A stretch of 64,000 nt of DNA from positions 11,483,706 through 11,547,705 of the forward strand of contig NC_062992.1 of the NCBI RefSeq assembly GCF_023078275.1, given 5' to 3'. Below the pieces are notes generated by a model, which saw nothing but the letters and a program-made list of their open reading frames with translations, searched no databases and was not told the origin of the DNA. Below, in pieces: positions 1 to 11,510 of this stretch (positions are counted from its first letter, which is position 1; each line of letters starts with the position of its first letter). A program made the translations under genes and the position numbers. Source of the stretch: Leguminivora glycinivorella (lineage: Eukaryota; Arthropoda; Insecta; Lepidoptera; Tortricidae).

Positions 1-490
1 GCCATTTTATCTGAAAAAATAAATATTGTGTTTATTTTTAATAAAAAAAAAAGCTTCAAAGATACAAACATGACTTTATTTTTCCTGTAATGTTTGGCAT
101 AAAACCAATGTTTCGTAAAATTTTCATAATTTTTCGTTGGCAAACTTCGGAGATAAGGGGGAGGGGGGGGGCGCATTTTTTTTACATTTCCCTTCATAAT
201 TCTTTTTTTTTCATTACAAAAAAATACAAAAAATAGTTACGATATGTACAGTTTGAGCTCTTTCTAACGATACCCCACTTGACCTAGTAGCTTGACATTT
301 ACAATTTGCCCCCCTTTCATTTTGACCATTTTCTAGAATTAATATTAATAATAAATTTAAAAAAATAATATATTTCAAGTCTATAGCATAAGTATAGTTC
401 TCGAGATATTTAGTAATGTGACTGACAGACAGACAGACGGATAAAGCGGCGCCATAAGGTTTCCTTTTGTACCTGTTTGGTACGGAACCC
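1..490. repeat. Interspersed repeat, copy 1 of a ~490-bp family
   Basis: The block matches 46172-46667 in the same orientation. Shared landmarks are TTTTTCCTGTAAT, a G-run near 160, a GATATGTACAGT segment, a GACAGACAGAC stretch and the ending ACGGAACCCTAAAAA. There is no long reading frame. The ending resembles the reverse of the common AGGGTTCCGT element. The left boundary is cut by the window edge. Confidence 0.7.
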
Positions 491-495
491 TAAAA

Positions 496-645
496 ACGAA
501 ATTGTGACATTGCAGTGATAGGTTGCCAGCCTCTCGCCTACGCCACAATTTAACCCATATCCCACAGTCGACTTCTACGCTACGACACCCACGGGAAGAA
601 AGGGGGTGGTGAAATTCTTTACCCGTCACCACACGGGGCAGTAAG
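496..645. repeat. Partial copy of the repeat at 2196-2442
   Basis: It shares TGTGACATTGCAGTGA, the GCCAGCCTCTCGCC stretch and the final CCGTCACCACACGG with 2290-2440. It has no coding content. Confidence 0.65.
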
Positions 646-867
646 TAATGGAATGTATGAAAATGTTCTGCAAATTGTGCGTTGCTGATTTTTATCTGTG
701 TGACATCACATATTTTATCTAGGATTGCCTTTTTTAACCGCCGCCTCAAATCTGTCAAAGAAAGACGGTTCTCAATTCGTCTGTATGTTTTTTTTTTAAT
801 GTTTGTTCCACGATATCTCCGTCGTTACTGGACCGATTTTAATTTTTTTTTATTGAATGTATATGCA

Positions 868-1365
868 TACAGATTGGTCCCATTTTTTCAGAACCCAGTT
901 CTGATGATGGAGAAATCGAGGGAACTCCTCAAATATGAAAGGCACACATATGGTGATTTTTGTGTTTTTTAAGGAACAGCATGCATTTACGTACGGAACA
1001 GTGACATTTGGTGCAGTGGAACTGCTGATGATGGTCAGAACGGAACTCCTCAAATCTGAACGGCACGCTTATAGTGACTGGTATTTTTATAAGAACAGCA
1101 TGCACTTACGTCTAGAACAGTGATATTTAGTGCAGTGGAACTGCTGATGATGGTCAGAACCGAACTCCTCAAATCTTAACGGCACACTTATAGTGACTTT
1201 GGTATTTTTATAAGAACAGCATGCACTTACGTCCAGAACAGTGACATTTGGTGCAGTGGAACTGCTGATGAAGATCAGAACGGAACTCCTTAAATCTGAA
1301 CGGCACACTTATAGTGACTTTGGTATTTTTATAGCATGCATTTAAGTTCAGAACAGTGACATTTA
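868..1365. repeat. Minisatellite, about four units of ~125 bp
   Basis: The unit contains GAACAGCATGCA, CAGTGGAACTGCTGATGATGG, GGAACTCCT and CTTATAGTGACTT and recurs about every 120-130 bp. The first unit, near 868-985, is the most diverged. Short open frames over this interval are by-products of the repeat. The block is flanked by unannotated AT-rich DNA. Confidence 0.8.
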
Positions 1366-1511
1366 TTTAGTTATGTTTGTTAAGAATATTGAGTTTTCAA
1401 GTCAAATTTTGTCAAGCTGCGATTTCTTATAATTGGATTCATGAGGAATTGAGGAAACTCCTGAAACCTTAACGGTATACGTAGGTATATTCATTTGTGT
1501 TGCCATCAAAT

Positions 1512-1730
1512 CATCATCATCCTCCTTGCGTTATCCCGGCATTTGCCACAGCTCATGGGAGCCTGGGGTCCGCTTTGACAACAAATCCCAAGATTTGGCG
1601 TAGGCACTAGTTTTACGAAAGCGACTGCCATCTGACCTTCCAACCCGGAGGGTAACTAGACCTTATTAGGATAAGTCCGGTTTCCTTCATCGAAAAGCGA
1701 CTGGCAAATATCAAATGACAAATGTGTTGC
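1512..1730 (-). mobile_element. RTE-type LINE 3' end fragment
   Basis: Read on the minus strand the segment ends in a GATGATGAT tail after a stretch containing CCCAGGCTCCCATGAG. I know this 3' untranslated sequence as common in lepidopteran RTE LINEs. A shortened relative lies at 25733-25800. No reverse transcriptase remains. The family name is recalled knowledge; the tail and the second copy are visible. Confidence 0.55.
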
Positions 1731-1881
1731 CATCAAATAATTAAAGCACAGATTAAAGTATTAAATGCAGCTTTAAAAAATACCTACACATTTCTACATA
1801 ATCCAACATTCGCAAGTAGCTTTCATCAGAACCCCAAAGGCGGCGGTTTTTTTTTCTTAAAAATTATATTTATACTTAAGT

Positions 1882-2039
1882 ATAGGTGAAAAACTGAAGA
1901 AACTCACCTGTTGTATGTGTGAGTGACGTGTTCGAATAGGCGTTTGTTTTGTTTGTGTTACTAATTTTAAATATGTGTTCTCTATACGAACACGTCACTC
2001 ACACATACAACAGGTGAGTTTCTTAAGTTTTTCACCTAT
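1882..2039. mobile_element. Inverted-repeat element (hairpin MITE)
   Basis: Arms of about 53 bp at 1882-1934 and 1987-2039 are reverse complements with few mismatches; they start ATAGGTGAAAAAC and read inward to GTGACGTGTTCG. The loop is about 52 bp. There is no coding capacity. The superfamily is unknown and no target duplication could be fixed. Confidence 0.75.
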
Positions 2040-2195
2040 ATATTCAGGTACTTACAAATATTATTTAAGGGCTACGCAAGTACGCATGCAAACAAAAAGA
2101 TATGATATTGATAAGGTTTGTTTTGATTACTTAATGTTTGTATACTATATGGAATTGTTCAAACCTGACATAATATTTGACATCGTAATCTAAGT

Positions 2196-2442
2196 ACATA
2201 CATACATACATATAATCACGCCTTTATCCCATAAAGGGGTAGGCAGAGCACATGAACTACTAAGTTTCAGTGCCACTCTTGGAAAAAAGGGGTTGAAAGA
2301 AATCCAAATTGTGACATTGCAGTGACAGGTTGCCAGCCTCTCGCCTACGCCACAATTTAACCCATATCCCACAGTCGACTTCTACGACACCCACGGGAAG
2401 AAAGGGGGTGGTGAAATTCTTAACCCGTCACCACACGGGTAA
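2196..2442. repeat. Interspersed SINE-like repeat with ACATACATAC leader
   Basis: It starts in an ACATACATACATA run, followed by ATCACGCCTTTATCCCATAA and GGGTAGGCAGAGCACATGAA, and ends CCGTCACCACACGG. Truncated relatives lie at 496-645, 12577-12690 and 29440-29560. No box A/box B pair was recognised, so the SINE label is inference. Confidence 0.6.
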
Positions 2443-3045
2443 TCTAAGTACTCTAAGTACTGTTAATAATACCTAATTAATTTTTTGCTGTCTATTTATT
2501 TAATATATCTAAATTACTACGAAAAACCAGTATTTTGCGTTACTCGCTAGTCACGCGCTTAGTAGCTTATGTCACGGAAAATTTTGTTAAGTATCTACCA
2601 GTGGTGCGGAGTGACAATTTTCGTTGGTAAAGCCGGAGGAATTTTTGGAATATGGACTTCTACAGATACTAAAGAATATTAGGAAACCCGTTGGGAATAC
2701 AGTTGTTTGGGAATGGCGTAAGTAATCCCCTTAAATACTCATGATAGCACCACAGTATAATAAAGAGTACTATCGGTAGCACACTGGTAGTACCTACCTT
2801 ATTTGATGCAAGCCGAAGGAAGCAAATTCGATATATTCCAAGAAATGCGGTAGATAATAGATTATTATTATTAAATTGGCCTCGGCTTTATCTTTAATTC
2901 TTTTTATTCACTGAACCATCGGAAGGTTACTTGCATATTGTTATAACGCGTGTAGAAAATGTGATAGGTATACGCCACAAAAGTTTATTGGCCGAGCGAG
3001 CGATGAGGGGAAGCGCTCTACTCCCGAACTGTTATTCTTAATTTA
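2443..3045. other. No gene seen; one transposon-end fragment
   Basis: No supported reading frame or RNA gene. At 2752-2779 a piece beginning CACAGTATAATAAAGAG matches one end of the 230-bp element found intact at 25495-25724, so this is a truncated or deleted copy. The rest is unrecognised. Confidence 0.5.
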
Positions 3046-3251
3046 CAGGGTCGTGCATAAGTCTTTAAAACCCTACATAAAAGTCTATTCCCCAAAAGCC
3101 AGCCCCTGCAGGCTTCACGCGCACGCGCGCAGTAACGAAAAAATTGAAAACGCAATGTTTGGCTCTGTAACCATGGCAACGCATTGTTATAACGTTACTG
3201 CGCGCGTGCGCGTGAAGCCGGCGGGGGCGGGCTTCGGGCAGCTGGCTTGAG
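3046..3251. mobile_element. GC-rich inverted-repeat MITE
   Basis: Arms reading CTTCACGCGCACGCGCGCAG (from about 3114) and its reverse complement (ending about 3216) flank a centre with GGCTCTGTAACCATGGCAAC. A second copy is at 26392-26570. The outer part, TAAAAGTCTATTCCCCAAA, is also shared in reverse orientation. Non-coding. Confidence 0.7.
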
Positions 3252-3574
3252 CGCTCACAGTGCAAACCTTTGCGTCAAAATACAGGAAACGCCGGTTGCA
3301 TAAAATACCTACTATAAAAAAATACATTAATAAATAATGACTACTTATACTAATTAATTAAATTAGAAATAGCATAGGTGCAATGCATTACACGAATACA
3401 CAAATAAAATACGATATATAAATATATATATACATAAATATGAATATCGCAAGAAATATGTACTTCTCAAATAGGAGTAGGTTCAGAAGGAATACACATA
3501 ACCAGATCACGCTTGGTTGGAAAGCCAAAGCTTCTTCAAATTAGTCTTGAGTGACGCCACAGACTGAGACAGTT

Positions 3575-3755
3575 TGATGATTTGTGTGATGAGCACAGAT
3601 ATTTGTTCCTGAGTCATGAATGTATTCTATGTATATAAGTATTTATATATTATATATATTTTGTCTGAGCACCCACAACACAAACCTCCTTGAGCTTACC
3701 GTGGGCCTCAGTCAATCTGTGTAAGAATATCCTATAATATTTAATTTAGTTTAAT
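3575..3755 (+). mobile_element. tRNA-headed SINE, 5'-truncated copy
   Basis: It begins at TTTGTGTGATGAGCACAGA and carries the body and the tail type ending GTGGGCCTCAGTCAATCTGTG, CCTATAATATTTAA. It lacks the tRNA head seen in the complete copy at 36627-36868. Confidence 0.75.
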
Positions 3756-3859
3756 ATTTAATGCGTCATATTTTTTTTGGTCAATAATTTCTTATAATTA
3801 ACCTAAGGTATGTGTGGTTAGTGCACGTAAAGCACATGAAAAACATTTACTGTAAATCT

Positions 3860-4445
3860 ACACAGAGGTACAGACAAGTACCAAGAATAAAAGTGTGCGT
3901 CAGATTTTTTTGTCAATTTGTTTTAATTCTTCTAAAGCAAGTCTGCATATGAGAGGTACAGACAAGAATAAAAGTGTGCGTTACCTATTTTCGTTACCTT
4001 TTTTAATTAATCTAATATTGGCAATATTGGCGATTTGTTGTTTCGGTTATAATATGTATAATGAATAGAATACCTATATACCTACATAATTATATTATGA
4101 TTGTTGTATTGTATAACATCTACCGAGGAATAGAATAGGTATCGAGACAAACCTTATTGGTTTAACGATACTGTGTAATTAATTAGAGATTTTTGTTTAT
4201 AATTATATACCTGAATAAATAAATAATACCTACATATGTATGAGTAGGTGATGCATGTAAAAAACATTGAAAGTAAATATACCTACATAAGACAGATACA
4301 GACAAAAAATATAAGTGTGCGTCACATATTTTTTCGCCAATATTTTCTTATAATTAATCTAATGAACGTATATGTTTTGCATACAAGGTATTTAAAATAA
4401 ATCTCCATATGACAGGTACAGACAATAATAAAAGTGTATATCAAC
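3860..4445. repeat. Four spaced direct repeats (GGTACAGACAA..AAAAGTGTG)
   Basis: The motif GAGAGGTACAGACAA followed by AATAAAAGTGTGCGT recurs near 3868, 3953, 4290 and 4411, each with decay, in AT-rich DNA. The origin is unknown; it may be a decayed tandem repeat. Confidence 0.5.
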
Positions 4446-5261
4446 TGTCACATAGTTTTCCGACATTTTTTTTGTAATTATGTAGGTAATCTGATCTAAA
4501 GTAATTCTAAACAAATAAAAAGTAACCTGAATTTCAGGCGATTAATAAAATAATAAAAATAACAAATAACAAAGAAAATGATTTTAAGATGTGGTGACAA
4601 TACCTTATTATTATATTCAACTTATCATAAAAACGTATTAATGTTTACAAATATTAAGTTTAGCTCGTAATGATATGCAACCAAGCAACCATGATAAGAC
4701 CGCTACGGGTTACCTATTACTAAAATTAGTAAGATAAAATAAAATAATCACCAAATTCACAAAATTTTGGTGTTTTTTTGTCTTATTTATTTTTTAAGCC
4801 ATTATTTTATTGGATACTTTTATCTCTCTTGTGTTCATGTCACTTTTTATATTTTAGTGTTATTTAAAATTTACTGTTAAATGTATTCTATAAACTTCCG
4901 ATACAAAAAAATATGAATAATAAATATATTATGTGGTTCCAAATTAACTGTTTTTTCACTTTAAATAATAAATACATAATTTTTTCGATATGGTTTACAA
5001 AAACAACAAAATTAGATCATTTATGATTTAAATAAATTAATACCTACCCGCAAAGTTTTAAAATACTATTTACATGTTCATTCGAAACGAAATAATGTAA
5101 AGAATAATATGAAACTCCGAAATCATTTACATACATTTTTATATAATTACATAATATCTGCAAAAATGTTTTTTTTTTTTTGTAAAAAAAAATATTTGAT
5201 ATTTAAAAAAATGCACATAAAAAGCCGGAATAAAAACAAATTAAACCAAAGATCATGAAAT
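4446..5261. other. AT-rich DNA, nothing recognised
   Basis: Long A/T runs, stops in all frames, no RNA-gene signals and no clear repeat family. Confidence 0.5.
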
Positions 5262-5442
5262 AAAACTATGGAAACGGATTAAATCGCGTATAATGAATTT
5301 AAAATACATCCCGACGTTTCGAACTCTTTACAGCGTTCGTGGTCAACGGGTGACTGAGGAAAAATTAAAATGTGCAAAAGCTACCCACTTACAAGAAATA
5401 TCATCCTATGCGATTTAATCCGTTTCCATAGTTTTATTTCAT
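5262..5442. mobile_element. Inverted-repeat element with CGACGTTTCGAAC core
   Basis: Ends of about 29 bp (TAAAACTATGGAAACGGATT and its reverse complement near 5412-5440) flank a core with CCCGACGTTTCGAAC and GGTGACTGAGGAAAAATT. A related copy lies at 21330-21500. Non-coding. Confidence 0.65.
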
Positions 5443-5597
5443 GAATAACTATCGCGGTAACCGAAGACAATATTAAACCAAAGATGTTAAACTGACCTTA
5501 TTTTAAATTAATCCTAAGTAGTAGGTATCCCCCTCTTCCGTAACCCGTTACCGACGAGTTGTCGATCAAGACTGGTTCACTCGCCGTCCTACCTTCC

Positions 5598-5605
5598 TAT
5601 ATAAA
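5598..5605 (+). promoter_or_regulatory. TATA-like box (possible LTR or orphan promoter)
   Basis: TATATAAA sits in a GC-richer patch (5540-5620) that contrasts with its AT-rich surroundings. No gene follows. It could be the promoter of a solo LTR or a decayed retroelement. Weak evidence. Confidence 0.25.
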
Positions 5606-5784
5606 TCGACGCGTGCGCAAACAAAACTTACTTCTGTTTGTTTAAGTTCTTAGAAATTTATAAGATTATAAATTCAAATTATTGTTGAAATTATCGGTTC
5701 GATCTAAATTAAAGCTGTTTAGGAACAAGGCATTAAAGTAAACTAATTGTTGTAAAAGTAAACCTACCTAAGTTAGACATAAGG

Positions 5785-6357
5785 CTTTTTAGGGTTCCGT
5801 AGTCAACTAGGAACCCTTATAGTTTCGCCATGTCTGTCTGTCCGTCCGTCCGTCCGTCCGTCCGTCCGTCCGTCCGTCCGTCCATCCGTCCGTCCATCCG
5901 TCCATCCGTCCGCGGATAATCTCAGTAACCGTTAGCACTAGAAAGCTGAAATTTGGTACCAATATGTATATCAATCACGCCAACAAAGTGCAAAAATAAA
6001 AAATGGAAAAAAATGTTTTATTAGGGTACCCCCCCTACATGTAAAGTGGGGGCTGATATTTTTTTTCATTCCAACCCCAACATGTGATATATTGTTGGAT
6101 AGGTATTTAAAAATGAATAAGGGTTTACTAAGATCGTTTTTTGATAATATTAATATTTTCGGAAATAACTTCTAACCTCTAACTTTTTAATCATATGTTT
6201 AAAAAATATGAAAAAAATCACAAAAGTAGAACTTTATAAAGACTTTCTAGGAAAATTGTTTTGAACTTGATAGGTTCAGTAGTTTTCGAGAAAAATACGG
6301 AAAACTACGGAACCCTACACTGAGCGTGGCCCGACACGCTCTTGGCCGGTTTTTTTA
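5785..6357 (+). mobile_element. AGGGTTCCGTAG / GGCCGGTTTT element, copy 1
   Basis: About 570-bp non-coding element. It starts TTTTTAGGGTTCCGTAGTC, has a (TCCG)n microsatellite from about 5840, an internal GCTGAAATTTGGTACCAAT and a C-run near 6030, and ends GACACGCTCTTGGCCGG plus a T-run. It is intact here. Other copies are at 24067-24622, 25807-26379 (minus), 52392-53117 (interrupted), 50927-51105 and 13730-14032 (partial). This type is very common in Lepidoptera. Confidence 0.85.
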
Positions 6358-7340
6358 TTTAGGTATTATTTATTTTGTACTATTGTACCTTATTTTATGT
6401 TTCCATCAGATACTTAAAGACGGTCAAGTAGTTAAATCTTGGCACAAAAAAGGCGCACAATAAAAAATTTCTATGGACAATAAACCTTCGCTCGATTTTT
6501 AATATTTTTTAAGTGTTAATTTATGGTTGGTTTATGGTTCATAGATGATCCCGTCAACGTCAAGGCAAGCGCTTTATGAAGACAATTGGTCTGTGCCCCT
6601 CATTTTCAAATTTACAGCCATTTGTTAGTAACAAGATTTGCTTGACCGTCTGAACTTACCTAGTTAGGGTTCTGTTGCCAAAAGTACTAAAACGAAACAA
6701 TTGATATCGGTTTTTCATGTCCGTCTGTCTATCCGTATGCCGCTGACATTTTTATTTTTTGAATACAACTTAAGATGAGACACTGACTTAAACTTTTATG
6801 ATGTGATGTTTACACAAACACATATCATCGGCAACATGGTTAGCTGTACATTTGTAATCCTTATTACAAGAACATAACGTCTACGATGGTTGGTTAAGCG
6901 TATTGCTGTTAGTACTTACAATTGATTACAATTGATGAGGGTGTCGTCGTCTTAATATTGCAAGTTGTATTTTATTTTTGTTAATTCGATTATTGATATT
7001 GACAAAAAATATTCTGACACAGTTTATCGTGAGTTTCCCATAGCAACGCTATACATAAATACTTATTTTCTTTGAAATAACAACGAAGCCATGCGAACGA
7101 AATCATTATAAAATGCTCAAAATTTAAAGCTTAAAAAATTATTTACAATTTAAATAACTTTCTTCATTATAAACTAAACTTAAATTAAATTCAACTAAAT
7201 AAATGTAAAATATAACAAAATACAGTGTGTGTACATTTATTAGAGGTGTTTTAAGTTACTCTTAATTTTCAGTCCATAATTTTTTTATTTCAATTCTAAG
7301 TAATAATTATCTAATAGATATCCTATACCTACTAACTACA
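6358..7340. other. AT-rich intergenic DNA, nothing supported
   Basis: No frame of interest, no tRNA-like boxes and no recognised repeat. Confidence 0.5.
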
Positions 7341-7554
7341 GTCGAATGGGATGAATAGGGATGCCGGGGTGAATAGGGACGAGACTTAAAATGTGATTCA
7401 CTGGACATTTACTAAATATCTACTTACACAAAGTGTATCATAACAATTGAATGATACAATTTCTGTAGTATTTTTTTTAAAGAAAATGGATGGCAAATCA
7501 CATTTTTAAGCCTCGTCCCTATTCACCCCGGTATCCCTATTCACCCCATTTGAC
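7341..7554. mobile_element. MITE with ~55-bp inverted ends (GTCAAATGGGGTGAATAGGG)
   Basis: The left end (GTCGAATGGGATGAATAGGG, then CCGGGGTGAATAGGGACGAG) and the right end (reverse complement, finishing CACCCCATTTGAC) pair over about 55 bp around a ~100-bp AT-rich centre. Non-coding. The superfamily was not determined. Confidence 0.8.
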
Positions 7555-8785
7555 ACCGTTAAGAGATTCGCCCATATTAGTATACACAATCTAAACATGC
7601 TTGATATAAAACTGATGATATTCCATACATATATAGTATATATGCTATATACCCGCACATTTGTGCCCTCCGAGTTTTTATACCCACGGAAACAAACTAC
7701 AGTAATAATTCATCAAATACCAACTTATCAGAAAGTCGGCTAACAATGCAATTGATGCAACTTAGTATTATTATGTATGAAGAGTGATTGTCATTCACTC
7801 CTTTTACTGCTACACATTGCAAAATATGTGTATAAAGAAAAAAAGTCTTAATTTATTTTAGGTGCTAGTTCTACGGATTACATTTATTTTTAAGGTAAAA
7901 AATACATTCGAATAAAGTGAAAAAAATAGGTAACGCTTCTTTTTTGGCTTCAGAAATAAAATCACAATTATTAGGTAGTAGGTAGGTACCTTAATTAAGG
8001 AAGGAATGAGGGTGGATCCAGGGGTGGGGGGAAGGGAGGGGGGGAGTCAATGTGTGTGCCAGTGCCGTGGTCATTTTGGATGACCCCAGTCGAAGGTTAA
8101 GCGCTGATAATTAAGATGTAACTATTAACTATGTCGTGTGAACTGCAAATGTAAGTTTGTAAAGCGTGCTACAATGTAGATTTATTGGCTAAATGAAGTT
8201 CGTAGTTATGGTTTTTATTTAATAGGTATTGGCTGTCATTCGAAATGCTTCTGATACCGTACCGGTATAAAAAACCGACTTCAAAATTCAGTAATATCCA
8301 GGTTCCCATGTGATACTTTAGAGGTAAGTATCAAGATGTTATTTACATTTTTGCGTTTGACTTGGCCTTGGCGGCTTGCATTTGATTTGATTCGTGTTAA
8401 TAACATACGCAAACCATGTTTAACTGTTTTTTAGAGGTATATACCTCTGTTTCTATGTTTAATAAAACAGGGATAAAGTAAATGTAATACAAATAACAAA
8501 TAAAGTTGATCAAATTAAAACTATTGTAAACTAATCGTTAACAAGCTAAACTAAAATTAAATAATAATTGAGTTACGTTCGGGCTATCACTTGATCCAAA
8601 AGTGCCAAGATTGCTAGCAGAATTTTAATTGTTTACTTAATTCTTGAAAAATAACATTCGGAAAAACCAGCGATCTTTTTAATTCGGCTTACTCCAGTTT
8701 AAAGGAATTGTTAAGGAAAATGTTTTTAAAATGTATTTGTCCGGTGAAGGTTGAGCAGAAACTATAAACTTCCGCGAACGATACC
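7555..8785. other. No gene seen; G-rich patch near 8010-8045
   Basis: AT-rich, with one purine-rich run (GGGTGGGGGGAAGGGAGGGG near 8023). No coding or RNA-gene evidence. Confidence 0.45.
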
Positions 8786-9260
8786 TTTTTTTTTTTAATA
8801 CTACGTCGGTGGCAAACAAGCATACGGCCCGCCTGATGTAAAGCGGTCACCGTAACCTATGGACGCCTGCAACTCAAACAGTGTCACAAGCGCGTTGCCA
8901 CCCTATTAGAAACTTGTACACTCCCTTTTGCTGTGTTAAGTACACAGCAAAAAGGAATGTACAAGTTCTAAGGAGGGTTCGGGTTGCCGACGACTCAAAG
9001 GACAATAGACGGAACAAGTTAGTTCCGTAAGTCCTCCCGTCATCAGCACACCGCACCCTCGTTGAGCTCTGGCAGCCTTACTCACCGGCAGGAACACAAC
9101 ACTATGAGTAGGGTCTAGTGCTATTTGGCTGCGGTCTTCTGTAAGGCGGAGGTACTACCCCAGTTGGGCTCTGCTCTAGATTCGAGCGAGACGATATCCG
9201 CTGTGCTGTGCCCTACCACACAAAGCGGAATATCATTCGCTATGCCCTACCTCCTCCTAA
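8786..9260 (-). mobile_element. SINE-like element, ~475 bp, complete copy
   Basis: On the minus strand it ends CCACCGACGTAGTATT plus an A-run. Internally there is a hairpin of AACTTGTACACTCC and GGAATGTACAAGTT around a TTTGCTGTG loop. The 5' part contains AGCAGAGCCCAACTGGGG. The copy at 35430-35897 is nearly identical along its whole length. Others are at 22663-22993, 23523-24049 and 46795-46962. It contains no functional protein gene. Confidence 0.75.
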
Positions 9261-9394
9261 CCTTTCAATGTATTTTCGTTTTTTTTTTTCAAGAGGCATT
9301 TTTAACAAACTAAAATATTGCGGGCCTAGTAAACTAGTACTAGGCTATATAATGCGACTATGCTAGCTCCAGGTTGCTTGTGTTCATATCACAG

Positions 9395-9500
9395 AGTTTC
9401 AATCAAACCTCCTTTTCTATTATGAATGGGCTGACTCTTGACCACAGACTAGCCAAAGGCAAAGACGTGGCCTACGATGGAGGGAGCTCGCCCAGAAGAT
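9395..9500. repeat. Fragment of a dispersed repeat (GTGGCCTACGATGGAG)
   Basis: CACAGACTAGCCAAAGGCAA and the CGATGGAGGGAGCTCGCCC region recur in reverse orientation at 29215-29310 and 40597-40665. Probably a LINE 3' fragment, but no coding motif is visible. Confidence 0.4.
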
Positions 9501-9572
9501 TCACCCTTGATTTGAAACCTGCCACGTGTTTATTCTGATCTGCCGCCGAAGTGGCTTGTGGCGTAGCTAGCG

Positions 9573-9835
9573 TACTTTTTAACCCCCGACGCAAAAACGA
9601 CGGGCTTTTATAAGTTTGACGTGTCTGTTTGTGTGTGTTTGTCTGTCTGTCTGTCTCTGTGTGTGTCTGTCCGTGGCATCGTAGCTCCCGAACGGATGAA
9701 CCGATTTGGATTTAGTTTTTTTGTCTGAAAGCTGAGTTAGTCGGGAGTGTTCTTAGCCATGTTTCATGAAAATCGGTCTAATATGTCGCGGCCGGGGTTT
9801 TTTCAAAATTTTAATTTTTTGGTCACTAGCCGAAG
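9573..9835 (+). repeat. AACCCCCGACGC repeat with (GTCT)n microsatellite, copy 1
   Basis: It begins TTTTTAACCCCCGACGC, runs through GT/TCTG microsatellite, GTAGCTCCCGAACGGATGAA and GTGTTCTTAGCCATGTTTCA, and ends near TTCAAAATTTTAATTTT. Copies are at 11511-11735 and 32376-32690. Non-coding. Confidence 0.75.
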
Positions 9836-10074
9836 TGACAACTGTTGACGCTACATGGCGACCGAAGCGCAGTCTGACTCTGTCGCGTCACTACAGCAGA
9901 GCGATAAGGAGCGCTACTTAGTTACGAAACGCTTACGAATCTTAAGACGCTACAGGAGTGAAAATGCTAAATGGAAAGGGGGTATCCTTTCAATTTGGGA
10001 ATTTTAGTTAAATATAAGTATACTAGTGTTATAAATTAAATTTATCGAAAAAAAATGAGCAGTCAGAATAACTC

Positions 10075-10515
10075 AGTTAATAGTTATTTGTTTTACAAGG
10101 GGGCAAAGTTGTTGTTTAACCGCACGTGCCGATATTGATACCCGAGCAAGCGAAAGATTCCAATATTGAACCGCGAGCGTAGCGAGTGGTTCAAAAAGTG
10201 GAATCTTGAGCGTTGCGAGGGTTTCAAGGCACGAAGGTTAAACAAACTTTGCCACCGAGTGAAACACAACATTTTTCACCACACCAACACGAACAAAATA
10301 CTGACTATAAAACATTAAAATAAATCAAATCCATCAATTTATTCAATATTTATGATTCAAAATCATCATTTATAGGTAAAATCTAGCAGCCAGATTAAGA
10401 CATCGAGTTAAAATTTATATGAAATTACTTTACCCCCTTGTGGATAAAATACAATTTTGCTATCTGTTTTCGAATAGCAAAGAAAGCCTTTACCAGTTGG
10501 TGTGGTGAAAAAGAT
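10075..10515. repeat. Dispersed repeat (TTATTTGTTTTACAAGGGGG)
   Basis: It starts near ATAGTTATTTGTTTTACAAG and ends near TTTCGAATAGCAAAG, TTACCAGTTG. Related pieces are at 19512-19680 (minus), 32960-33080 and 49060-49155. No coding capacity. Confidence 0.6.
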
Positions 10516-11160
10516 ATTGCGAAAAAATTTTTAAAATCGAGGTTCCGCTCTCGATCTCGACTGTTTCCTCCTTCAAAACTTAATCAATGGTAACGAAATT
10601 TGAGATTCTGAATAACAATGAAATAATCTGTGTCGGACCGTTTAGTTTTTTCGGCTGATTGCTACCAATTTTGAATACCACACCTTTTTTACGCCATAAT
10701 CAATAAGACCGTTTTTGGAAAAGTTTGATGGGCTCTAGCGTCTTTAAAAATAAGAATATAAAAAAAATCAAAACGGTCCGACACATAAAAATAATAATAA
10801 TGTATTGAAAAATCATTGCTCTATCTTCAAAAACCAGGGAGGAACTAGTTGAGAGCGTTTGTATGGAGAATTGACCCCTCCTGTATCGTCTTAAGCGATT
10901 CTGATGTTGGATAAGTATTAAGTACCTCGAAGCTATATTACGTGAGCATGCAATATGCATAAGAAAAGAAAATGAATCATTTATAGTTTAAATTCTGTGC
11001 AGGTATGACTTCTGTTGGTCTTTATGCACATATATGTTTATTTAAACATATAAATGTGCATATTTCGGAAATTACGGTGTGTTTCCCCATTGGGTACATT
11101 TTGATGCAAAGTTTTACAGTGTGTTGCCACCACGGGGGCATTTATAAAACCAATAATAAC
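10516..11160. other. No gene; contains a fragment shared with 47255-47520
   Basis: TCTATCTTCAAAAACCAG and GGAGAATTG..CCCCTCCTGTATC near 10830-10885 recur around 47278-47500, where an inverted-repeat element splits them. The rest is AT-rich and unrecognised. Confidence 0.45.
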
Positions 11161-11294
11161 ATAAACTGAAATAAATGTCATATACAAAGAAAAAATTACC
11201 AAGGCCTCCAAGTGTCCGATGCTGGATGCACTTGGAGCCCTTGGAGGCCTTGGTCATTTTTTTTTCTTTGTATATGACATTTATTTCAGTTTAT
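11161..11294. mobile_element. Head-to-head pair of SINE tails (long hairpin)
   Basis: The left arm (ATAAACTGAAATAAATGTCA to CAAGGCCTCCAAGTG) and the right arm (CACTTGGAG to TTATTTCAGTTTAT) are almost perfect reverse complements around a ~15-bp loop. The right arm matches the tail following the tRNA-like head at 37026-37160 (GGAGGCCTTGGTCACTTTTT). It looks like two SINE tails joined head to head without their tRNA heads. Confidence 0.75.
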
Positions 11295-11510
11295 AGTTAA
11301 ATAATAGTAGTGTGTCTACTGAAAAAACACAAATTAAAATATTTCCTATGAAATAATTTAATTTGGTCTTAGAGCGATAATAACATGATCAAATCAATTA
11401 GCAATCGTTTGCGTATATCAGCAAATTATAGTTATTTAAATTACGCGATGCCGGAAGAAGTTACCGTAATTTGGGGTGAGTTGGGCCAAAACTTTCAAAC
11501 CTCGATAGTT

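Noticed and set aside
5838..5912. (TCCG)n run as a CRISPR-like or regulatory array
   Set aside because: A simple microsatellite inside a dispersed repeat; the same run occurs in every copy. No spacer structure.
9125..9313. 62-codon plus-strand frame
   Set aside because: Lies in the 5' part of the SINE-like family and recurs at 35765-35897 without coding features.
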